From Plumapathes pennacea (taxonomy: Eukaryota; Cnidaria; Anthozoa; Antipatharia; Myriopathidae), in contig OZ038473.1 of assembly GCA_964036295.1 (NCBI GenBank), positions 13,158,501 through 13,222,500 of the forward strand: 64,000 nt of DNA, in the 5' to 3' direction. This document shows, in pieces, positions 48,612-58,700 of the stretch. The notes below the pieces were generated by a model, which made no database searches, was not told the DNA's origin, and worked only from the letters and a program-made list of their open reading frames with translations. Each line of letters starts with the position of its first letter. Position 1 is the first letter of the stretch. A program made the position numbers and the translations under genes.

Positions 48612-50414
48612 CAGTCAACTCGAAGGAAGCTTATCAACTGACTTGTGTTTGCTCGCGGCTCGTAGACTCACACTGTACAGTAACGAAAAAATTAAAAAAT
48701 TAAAAAGCATATATTGTGTGTGTCGGTAGCGTGTGTTATATATTTTGCTGTAGCGTTTCTTCCCAGTTCAGTTCTATCGTATCTATATATTTAGATCAAG
48801 TCTTATTTTACAGTGAGAACAATCTTGACGTATGTGCAAACAAGAAACACAGCAAGGTTGAGGTCAAAGTTTCCTGTTTCTTGCAATTGCGCTTATGCTT
48901 GCGTCGCTCGTTTTCACGGACGTATACATCTCGTTTGCTTACGCTCGTGCTTGCGCGTTCACTTGTGAAAACCAGGCTTTACACAGCGGACCCGACAAGA
49001 AGATGCACTTTGCATTAATTTGTACCAGCCGGGTGCAAAACAGTCAAATAATTTTGACGGGGATTTGCTAACGAAATTTATTGAAAAGTTGGTTGCTTAT
49101 GTTTTTTCCGTTACGGACGTTACACTGCAACGACAAATGGATGCAACCCGATTGAACTCAGTGACAGTTTTTTTGTATGATTGTTTTTTTTTTTCCACGG
49201 CACGTGCAGCTGCAGAGGACAAAGAATACAAAATAAAAAATAATAAGTAGAAAAATAAAACTGCAGTTGACAGTTTTTGTAACCATCACGTTCAGTGTCG
49301 GACATACGTCATGTTCTCTCAGTAGGCAATATCCGGAAGATTCTCGCCCGGAAATGTAAAAACAAAACTAAAACAAATAAAACTGATAATAAGAAGACAA
49401 AGCGCAACAAAGAAATCTGTTTTTTCCTCTTCCGTGTCAGTACAAAGCCGATTTAATTACTATGGCAAATTTTCGTTGGCATGTTCTTTGTTGCCATGGC
49501 ACCGCCATGTTTCTCTGTCCAAATTAAACTGTAAAAAACATGGACTCTACAACAACGCCGGGCACTGCTGTTAGAATTAGAATATACTCATCTAGAGCTT
49601 TCATTTGAGCGGCCCATACTGCGTTCCGTTAGGATATTTGGCTGCTAAAATTCGCTGTTGTACAAGAAAGTAGCGCACAATTTTGGTTCTTAATTTCTGC
49701 TTCACAGGTAACTGACTCCGCATTGCCAAAACCAGCTGAAATTGCAAACACTGGCAGTCGAAACACAGATAAACACCCCAGATAAATTTCGTTCATTTTG
49801 CTTCAGTATTTGATGCATTTTCGTGTCATAAACATTCCCACTGTAACTCTATAACATCAAACACTCGCCCCAGCTACAAATGAGCCAGCCATACATTTTT
49901 CTCAGCGGTATAACCTAAAATCAATACATATATGAAGTATCTCTCAACGGACTCGCTCAACGTGGGATCAAAGCGCCAACTAATATCATATTTATCGCAT
50001 TTTCTGGTCCCGACTGCTCTTACTTACCACACGAGTCGAAAGAAACGTGCAAATATGATTTCTAGGGATTCGGAGGAAACGGCAGGAGAGACAAACGAAC
50101 AGGTAAGGAAGCCGCTCTCCGATCCTCTTTTAATTATAATAATTCAGTCTACTGATCGAGTTGACCTTCAGTGGAGGGAAAGAGGCATTTAACAAGTTCT
50201 GTCACTCCTCCGTTTGTGCGAGGCGTCAGACTACAACTGAAAATGATTGCATAAAAGTCTTGTACACACGACACTGCGAAAATACATTCTTGTGGCTGTC
50301 GTTTTTTTGTTGAGAGCGGTTAACAAGGCCCTTTCATAATTGCATGCACAATAGATAACATCACTTTACTTCCTGTATAGTTGATGAGTCCCTGTGAATT
50401 GAATTATGTCGACT
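48612..50414. other. Intergenic with repeat fragments
   Basis: 48870-48985 contains a degenerate gcttgcg/cgctcg element (ttgtgaaaaccaggc end) related to 46.64 kb. 49570-49640 contains the actcat.tagagctttcatttgag dispersed repeat. An open frame at about 49932-50192 shows no recognisable content. Confidence 0.45.
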
Positions 50415-50639
50415 CATGCCGTGTTTACACGAGAGACATTTACCGCAGTGAAAAAATGACCGCGGTAAATTTGCATTTACCATGCCCTGCAAGATGGTAA
50501 ATTGGCATTTACTACGGTAAACTTTCTATTGTTCTGAACAACATGTACCAAGGTTTTGTAAGTTGTCTACGCGCGTGATACGTTTACTGCAGTAAAATGC
50601 TTTCACCGTGGTAAATGTGCCTCGTGTAAACACGGCATG
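50415..50639. repeat. MITE with perfect 19-bp terminal inverted repeats
   Basis: catgccgtgtttacacgag at the left equals the reverse complement of ctcgtgtaaacacggcatg at the right. The interior carries multiple copies of ggtaaat/atttacc and tttaccg, so further stems can form. No coding sequence. Confidence 0.85.
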
Positions 50640-50936
50640 TATGGGGCCCGCCAAGTTTGATCGTCACGTGACCTGCAAGACTATCTCAGGCTCACCAAAT
50701 GCGTGTGGGTTTGAAACGGCTTTTAGCACGAGCTCTAAATTATTGATATCATCATTCTGCTGTGTAATTGTGATGTGTAAATAAAGATTATCACCTTCAC
50801 TAATTGGCACTTGTTAAGTGACTATCGTTAGTGAAGATAGTTAACTGAGCCTTATTCGGCCTTCGTCTTCGGTCTCTTGTTTTAAGTGCTTTCCCGCGCA
50901 CTGGGGTGTTGGCCCATTAATTTCGTTTGTAAGAAC

Positions 50937-53720
50937 ATGAAGTTTTACTTCGGCTGTGGAGGAAGCATTCCTTTTGGCGTTTTTTGTGTGTGGTGGGTTA
51001 TCATTCATTCTGCTGAAGGTAGGTACTCACTTTATACGTCTTACTTCTTCTTCACTAAATTCGGCAAACCTCTAAGCCGTCCGAATGAAACCCAAATTGA
51101 GCGCAGTACTAAAACGGTTCGTTGGTCCAGTCGTTAGTATAGTGCTTCGAAATAGTGTGACGCCGGAGCGAGGACGCACTGTTAATCCAGAGAAAAACGA
51201 CGTTTCCGAAGTTTGGTAGCAACTCACCGACATATTCCTTGGCGGCTTTACGCTGCTTGCAGCTGAAAAGTTGTAATTGCCGGCATTATGATCTTTACGG
51301 CCACATGTGTGACCGCGGTAACAAGAAGACCATAGTTTGTGTAGCACCAAGAAAAAAAGAACACCAAGCAAAGATAAAATTAGTTTTTACTCTTTTGCAG
51401 CAAAAGACGTTTAACGCATTCGATATAACCTACAAATATTTGTTTCAAAACGTTCGCAGCTACTGTAAGTATAAATTATGACTCAGCTATATTTCAGCTG
51501 CCGTGTATCCCAAGTGCTTCATGTTGCCAAGTGACGCCGGCATAAAAGCAAGTTTGCATAATTTGGCAACCATCACAAGTTTTAAACTGTATTGCCCTAC
51601 TGGCCTAGTCATTTGTAAGAACTATTTCACTTTTTGTGACCCATGCTTTGCGACTCGACAATTTGCTGTATACAAGGACACGTGCCACAGAGAATCATTT
51701 TCCTCCAAAAGGCATACTCTATTTTTTAAACGTAAGTTATAAAATATTTATCATAAGGTCCTCGCCTATTTAATTATCCTTATTTTAAAACAAATTGTTT
51801 GTTTTTAGTGCTCCGCATAGTCGTCAAATAAAAAAGTATTTAAAACGATACCACGGTCGACGTCTTTTTGTGTCCTTATTTTCGTCCATCAAAACGAAAA
51901 AAAAAAAACCTTCCTTGGCTGTGACGTAGTCAGAAAATATTTGAATTTTGCAGAAAAACTTTGCGAAGATCGATATCCTTGAGTCAATCATCGAGTTTCA
52001 TTCACAGGAACAAGCTGTCGAAATATATACTTCAATCAAGCCATCAGCGGAAAGCGTCTTGTTAACCATGTCATCGACACCAAGAAAGCAAACACAGGAT
52101 TTCTGCCAAGCGTTGTGCTACATGAATGACAAGTGTGTGTCAGTGAACTTTAATCAAACACAGGACGAAGACGGGAAGCATTTCTGTGAACTGAACGATA
52201 TAAACGAAGAAAGGTACCCAGGAAACTTGAAGAAAGAAGATGGATTCAGTTATCGCGGTTCAAAGGTAAACTTTCAAACTTTATACGAAGTGGCACTAAG
52301 AGGGCTGTGGGGATAAATTAACGTTATATTTGAAACCGTTTTCACGGCATCCGTGCCTTTATACTTTAAGAAATTTATTCTAAGTTGCTGGTAATATGAA
52401 ACGGGGGACATTAAACTTAGACAGTTCAAGTCAAGTCTTCTTTTTATCAGACGCCCTGTTCCGTAAGCAGCCCGTGCCAGGGGAGGGCAATTTGCCAGAC
52501 GGGATCTGAATCCCGCTGCGTCTGTCCCGCGGGATTCACAGGAGACACATGCAACGAGGGTAAAATTATTGTACATGTATGCATCACGTTTAACTCCCCT
52601 GCTACTGTTTTACTCGTGCATATCCTGTTTAACCTGTCTGTTTAACATGATTCTATTCTGTTTAACCTGTTCAGTATCCTGTTTAACCTGTTTTGTCCTG
52701 TTTGACATGATTGGATCCTGTTTAACCTGTTTGTATCCTGTTTTATCCGTGTGTGTATCCTTACATGCTTATGTAATTTTGTTTCAGTTGTGGGTTTGTC
52801 GTTCCCCACCAGGAACGTCAACGATTTCGTCACATGTCCTAAATGCGATGTACACGATCTCCAGTCCTTCACGCTTTGCTTCTGGATGCGCTCTAAAGAA
52901 CTCGGCACAATGTTCAGTTACTTCGCAGAAAACGACGATATAGTTCTCGAAACCTTCCGTGAGAAGAGTGACTCTCGTTCATACTGGGTACTATCGGTGA
53001 ATAATGAAAGGTTTGTCTCACATACAGCAAAACGGCCTTATTACATGAATTTTTCACGACACTTTGTGAATTTCACGACTGTGGAAAAGTCGCGAATTAG
53101 AAAATTTAAATTTAATCTAATTTAATTTGTGAAAATCGCTAAAGTATCGCGAAATCTGCACTTCCAGAATCGTGAAATTAACGTGTCGCGATAATTTCCT
53201 GTAATAAAGTAAATCAGCGAATTGTGTGAGTGTCGACCTTTGTTGGAGGCGTATCATGCACTGACTAATGTGCATTTATATCTACAATAATGTCAGTTTC
53301 TATTTCATCCCATACAGAATTTTCTCTTCTGAGTCAGTTACGGACAACGCATGGCACCACGTTTGCTCCACTTGGAACAGCAACGGGGGCTCGTGGCAGA
53401 TTTACGAAGATGGCGTTGAAACAGGCAAAGGTCAGTCCCGTACCGATCGCGTGATTCAAGGTCGCGGTGTTGTTATTCTTGGGCAAGAGCAAGACAAACA
53501 GGGAGGGAGGTTTGACATTGCCCAGTCCTTTGTTGGATCGCTTACTCTGGTGAACCTTTGGGATCACGTGATTTTGTCTGATGAGATATCCCGGATGTCC
53601 AAAGCCTGCACTGCAGAGTGGGAAGGGAACGTGATCAAGTGGCCGGACTTTATGTCAGACACGGCAGGGGTCAGAGGAAACGTGAAGATCATGAGCAGCT
53701 TGTCGCCGTGTAAACCCTGA
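50937..53720 (+). CDS. PAN-EGF-pentraxin secreted protein, copy A (frame break in PAN exon)
   Basis: Recognised exons: signal peptide 50937-51018 (MKFYFGCGGS...WWVIIHSAE), optional Cys-rich exon 51498-51731, PAN/apple 52008-52265, EGF 52451-52559, pentraxin part 1 52788-53010 and part 2 53318-53720 (stop). The pentraxin signature H-x-C-x-T-W-x-S is intact (HHVCSTWNS) and GQEQD, the calcium-ligand motif of the family, is present. Compared with copy B, the PAN exon is 258 not 260 bases. The missing 2 bases fall just before GATTTCTGC and shift the frame between the first PAN cysteine and the remaining four, so the spliced reading frame is broken. All other junctions are in frame. Either a recent pseudogene or an assembly error. 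If functional, a calcium-dependent secreted pattern-recognition protein is the family expectation. Confidence 0.75.
51498..51731 (+). other. Candidate extra Cys-rich exon of copy A
   Basis: Open from an acceptor (atatttcag) to a strong gtaagt donor; length 234, phase 1 at both ends, so it can be included without shifting the frame. It would encode about 78 residues with six cysteines (YPKC, LYC, VIC, TFC, DPC, DTC). I do not recognise the domain. The equivalent in copy B (from 56814) hits a stop after eight codons, so the exon may be dispensable or spurious. Confidence 0.35.
52590..52760. repeat. Minisatellite 'atcctgtttaacctg' in copy A intron
   Basis: The roughly 15-base unit tcctgtttaacctg repeats about eight times with variation between the EGF and pentraxin exons. 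A related array (tcctgttttacctgtgtgaa) lies at the equivalent place in copy B, 58255-58525. Confidence 0.75.
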
Positions 53721-54040
53721 AAGCGTCAATAGTTCATCAAGTATAGAAGTTAGAGCGATGCAAAAAAATGCACAGCAACATGACGCAAATGAAGTCGACC
53801 GAAACTGCAATGGGCGATAAGACACTTAACACTTGCACTTGAAAAATATATGTTGGAAATATATTGCACAAAGCACATGACATTTAGTGGGTCTGATAAT
53901 CCATTAGAAACATGACGCAAATCAAGTCAGTTTGAAAAGTGCAAAGGGAGATAAAATCCCGTGTACAGAAAGACACCTGTAATATGACAACACACTTACA
54001 TTATACGAATAGCTATGCCTGTTCATTGTAATCTGACCTG
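53721..54040. other. 3' flank of copy A
   Basis: gcgtcaatagttcatcaagtatagaag just after the stop is shared with copy B at 60729-60757. aacatgacgcaaat.aagtc is repeated twice here (about 53778 and 53911). No gene. Confidence 0.5.
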
Positions 54041-54550
54041 ATTCCAAAAGCAGTGATCAACCTCAAGTTTCTCCTTCAGTTTTTCACCAGAGTTATATCA
54101 TGATGTGTGGAGAACTTGGCTTTTGATACCATGCTCTGGTTACAGCTGATTAAGGGCCTCTTCATATGAGCCCGGTTACCGAGATCTCGCCGTCCTACTC
54201 TTTCCTTTGTAAAATTTCCGATGTGTTCATATGAGAGGGCGGGCCAGCCCGGTTAACCGAGATCTCGGTCTTTGCGACCGGGACCTCGGTTAACCGGGCT
54301 GGCCCGTCTCTCATATGAACACTCCAGCCCGGTTAACCGGGATGAAAATGTTTCAACTATGCGACTCTGAAATGTACTTGCTTCTTAATTTGGTATTAAT
54401 GGCAGAATTGGAAAAAATTTTTTGCATCATGGACACTTTATCTCGGTTACCCGGGCTGAAATTTCCCATATGAACACACGACCGGAGTGGCCCGGGCCGG
54501 TCAACCGGGCTCATATGAAGAGGATTCTCACTACATCACTCTTTCCTTAA
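54041..54550. repeat. TTAA-type MITE interrupted by another element
   Basis: The left part (gatcaacctcaagtttctccttcagt...gctgatta) and right part (gattctcactacatcactcttt) are the interior of the TTAA-type family, split by the 54157-54523 element. This gives a relative age: the TTAA-type copy was there first. Confidence 0.6.
54157..54523. repeat. MITE with cctcttcatatgagcccgg termini
   Basis: cctcttcatatgagcccggtt at the left is exactly mirrored by aaccgggctcatatgaagagg at the right. Internally, a second palindrome ctcatatgaacac/gtgttcatatgag with agcccggttaaccg repeats lies at 54228-54345. About 367 bases, non-coding. Confidence 0.85.
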
Positions 54551-54924
54551 AGAAAACTGGGGATCGGGGTTCTTTAGGTCAGTGCAAGTCCTACAAGCTT
54601 TATCAAGATCCAAACACTGGTCTGGCGATTTTGTTATGAATTTTTTGAAAAAGAAAGTAACTCTGATAAAACGAAATTCTTAGACGAAGGTTTAGGAATA
54701 CACCAGAAATACGTCACTACCGAAAGTTGTTGTGGCGACAGTCTACTCTGTCCTGCACTTGTTGAAATACGGCACGCAAGTCACACAGAAGGTAAACTGA
54801 AAAGAATTTGTCCGGTTACGTTTTCAACTGAAGTGTTACCTAGCTAACTGTCTTAAACTCTTACAGGAATGTCCGGCACGATTCATTAATACGGTTCTTT
54901 TTCGTCCCACAGGCAGGAGTCGAC

Positions 54925-55127
54925 ATCTTGTGTGTGTGTGTGTGTGTGTTTTTCAACTAGGGATGCTGATAAACCCCTTTGAATGATAGAAAATTGTCTT
55001 AAAAAGCAGGTGAGTAAGTCCTCGTTCATCTGGAGAAAAGTTACCCGATGAACAGTCCTCCCCGATTTAGCCTGGCCGTGCCAGTTAGTATTCATCATTT
55101 CTTTATAAATTAAAGCAAGCCGCTTAA

Positions 55128-55175
<48 letters not shown>

Positions 55176-55215
55176 AGCATGTCTCTCAAGATGGCGAAGG
55201 GGGGGGGGGGGGAGG
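54925..55215. repeat. GT and CA microsatellites and G-run
   Basis: (gt)n lies at about 54930-54949, (ca)n at about 55130-55170 and a 13-base G-run at 55199-55212. The cysteine-valine open frame across them is an artefact. Confidence 0.85.
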
Positions 55216-55565
55216 GGCGACCAATTTATGATACTGTAAATGCTCTAATAAGCCCCTCCTCTCCACTGAGCCTCCCCTTCAATAAGCTAGATCCCCTCTA
55301 CAATGTCAATTTCGAAGTAAGCCACCCCATTCTCATTCTGTCGACTTTGAGCACCAAAATTAGTAAAGAAACAAGAGAAATGAACTGAAGCGCATTATAT
55401 GCTTGGTGATATATTATTAAACTTTACATTTCCCACATTTAACTTAGTTTTGCATAGTACTTTGCTAACGAAGAACACAGTACATCTTCTTGTCATCTCA
55501 TCTTTTATAAGCCTCCCCTCTACAAGGTCATGTTTTTAAATTAAAATAAGCCCCCGAGGGGGGGA
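55216..55565. other. Intergenic between the tandem copies
   Basis: Nothing coding. Homology between the duplicated units begins at aaattattgatatcatcattctgct (about 55566 here, about 50739 upstream of copy A). Confidence 0.5.
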
Positions 55566-55774
55566 AATTATTGATATCATCATTCTGCTTTGCAATTGTG
55601 ATGTGTATATGCAGATTACCACCTCGCTATTGGTTCTTTTGGTGTTCATCAATAGTTAACAAGCCGCATTTAGCCTACATAGTTTATCTCCCGTCTCTTT
55701 GTAAGATTGATGAACTTGTGTCTTATTGCAGTCCTGCGCTGACGAAATGGACCGTTGATTTTGTTGGCCAGATC

Positions 55775-58700
55775 ATGAATTTCTACTTCAGCTGTCGTGG
55801 AAGCAATTCTTTCGGCCTTTATCTTGTGTTGTGGGCCATCGTTCATTCTACTGAAGGTAGGTACTGGTTCTTTTTGCTGTTTTTACTGAAGTCAAACCTC
55901 CAAACCGTCCGAAGGAAGTACATTCAACAACGTTAGAGTGAGCATGGTTCTCTCTTTTTTTTTTTGTTATTTCCAACTTCAATTTATAAAACACTGATAG
56001 CAAAAGGATTAATTGACTTCTAACGGGAATCGAATGGGTGTTCCATACTTGGAGGCCGCACGAATGAGTGAAAAAATGATGCCGCCGGGAGTTTTAAAAT
56101 CGTATTTTGATTTATTAGCCGCACAATCCCCTTGGTACAGACATCAATGTAGCGTTATGGCCTGGCAAAACGAGGATACATTGTGGCGCGGGCTACATTG
56201 CTAACGCGCACATGTTTTCCAAATGTTGCCCCGTTTTTCCACGCAACAAACATTTGTTGCGGACACAACAAACGTTTCTGAAAAACTTTAGAAACATTTG
56301 TTTGTGTCCGCACTGAGCACAACGATGTTGCCGCACGTTTTGCCACCCTGGAAACATCGAAGGACACAATGTTACCGCCATTATGTGTTCTCGTTTTGCC
56401 AGGCGTTTAGTTTCTAAAGAGCCAGAAGTCATTTAATAATTCATTGTTTATCGTTTGCATCTTACAAGGTCATATTTTGTGTAGCTCCAAAAACTAAACT
56501 GTTTGTAACGAGCTCCACACCACACCGATCAAGAGAACAAATAGTTTTACTTTGCAATATGCAAAAGAAGTTAAAACCCTTTCGACAGAATCTACAAACA
56601 AAAACATTCTGTTTTGACTATATTTTAGCTGCTAGCCGTGTTTTTCAAATTATAGTTGACTGCATGGAAGCAACTTTTGTATAAACGAGACATTATATAC
56701 CCATCAAAGGAAGAAAATAAGTTTAACGCCTTCGAAAGATCTACAAATAAGATTCTGTTTCAAAAACCTTTTCCGCAGCAAATTAAGTGTAAACTATATG
56801 ACTTATATTTCAGCTGCTCGTCGTGCAAATTTGGCATAATTTGGCAACCATCGTCAGTTTGAAAGTACGTCGATACCACTGACACAGTCACTTTTGTGAG
56901 AATTGTTTCACAACTTTTTACGACCCGATGCTTTGCGACTCGATGGTTTGCTGTAGCATTTTAATTCTGGTTTACATCATTTAGTGCTCGCACAAACATC
57001 TAAATGGAAAAGCGTTGAAATTAAAGGGATATCACGCTGAGTCGAATCTATAGTCGGTGCCTTTAAAAACTTTTTTTTTTCTTGACTAACAAGTAAGCAG
57101 GCTGTAGGTGGCCTTCGTAGTTTTGCCTTGAAAATACAGGGACATGTGGACATATAGGTTCAGTAGGTTCGCTTTTTTTTTTTTTTTTTTTTTTTCTTTT
57201 TCAGTGATACTCAACGCAGCTTGTCATTTTAAATACCGTGATGATTCTAAAGCGCCCTTATTCCAATAAGCTCCCCGGGTCTTTTATTTTTTATTACAAA
57301 GCTCCAGTTTTGCCCTTATTTCTCGCACCTGGCTGTATATATATGAAATACTAATCTAAACTGAACTTTATATGGAAAGATATATGGCTATTGCGTTATA
57401 GTCCAGGGAAGGTTTCCCGAAAGTTTTATGCGATTCGGAGATTAGGCCAAAATGGGCACTTTCTAAAAAAATGTATACAAAAGATGCTTTTTTCTCGTGA
57501 AAGGCCGATTTTGATGTCGCATTTCCATTTTTTATTTGATACCAATTAAATGGATCCCTTACTTGAATTTTTTGTAAGAATCTTGAGGCAACCACCAAGG
57601 CTCTATGTTCACTTACGTTTGCCTTGCAGGAAAAAACTGCCGAAAATTAGACTTCAATCCAGAGATCAGCGGAAAGCGTCTCGTGAACCATCTCATTGAC
57701 ACCAAGAAAGCCAGCACAGAGGATTTCTGCCAAGTGTTGTGCTACATGAATGACAAGTGTGTGTCAATCAACTTTAATCAAACTGAAGACCAAGATGGCT
57801 TGCATTCTTGTGAGCTTAACGACTTAAACGAAGAAAGCCACCCAGAGCACTTGAAGAAGGAAGATGGATTTAGTTATCGCGGTTCAAAGGTAACTTTTAA
57901 ACTCTTTTTTGTCAAGAAATTAAAGAAATGTTAGGTGGCAAGGGAGAAGGGGCTGGAGGGTTGGGGCGCTGGGGAGTAATGACTATGCTTGAGATATACT
58001 TCAAACATCAGCTTTACCTTTACAATTTTACCGTTGTTGGATAATATGAAGTGGGGGACATCTAATGTTTAATTTAGTTGAAAACTAGTTATTATATTTT
58101 AAAATTATCAGACACCCTGTGCAAGCAATCCATGCAAGGGGAGTGCAATTTGTCAGACCGGATTTACTGCCGACGGATACCGTTGCGTCTGTCCCGCAGG
58201 ATTCACAGGAAGCGCATGCGACAAGGGTAAACTCATACTTCTGTACAGCATGTTTAACTTGTTTGCTCCTATTTTACCCATATGTAATACTTGTATCCTG
58301 TTTAACCTGCGTATATTCTGTCTGGCCGATGCCACCTATCCCGTAACCTTTGTGAACCTTGTTTTACTTGTGTCAGTCTTGCTCTGCCTTTTCTGTATCC
58401 TGTTTTACCTGTGTGAATCCTGTTTTGTCTTCGTGTATCCTGTTTTACCTGTGTGAATCCTGTTTTACTTCTAGGAATCCTGGCCTGCCCTGTTTTGCCC
58501 TCATTTGTCCTGTTTTTCCTGTTTACAGATATCGACGAATGCGCTACATCCAGCCCGTGTCACGCCAACGCTAACTGCACTAACACACAGGGTTCGTATG
58601 TCTGTAAGTGTTCCACTGGATATCAAGGAAACGGCATCCATTGTGAAGGTAAGATAGTTTAACCTGTTTCGCCGTAAAAGCGCTACAGCACTGTTGAACC

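Noticed and set aside
54886-55170. Cys-Val repeat peptide resembling a cysteine-rich toxin
   Set aside because: It is the translation of a (CA)n microsatellite.
58119-58346. Alternative frame through EGF-1 and the following minisatellite in copy B
   Set aside because: It is the out-of-frame reading produced by the one-base deletion; its sequence has no EGF cysteines and runs into repeat DNA.
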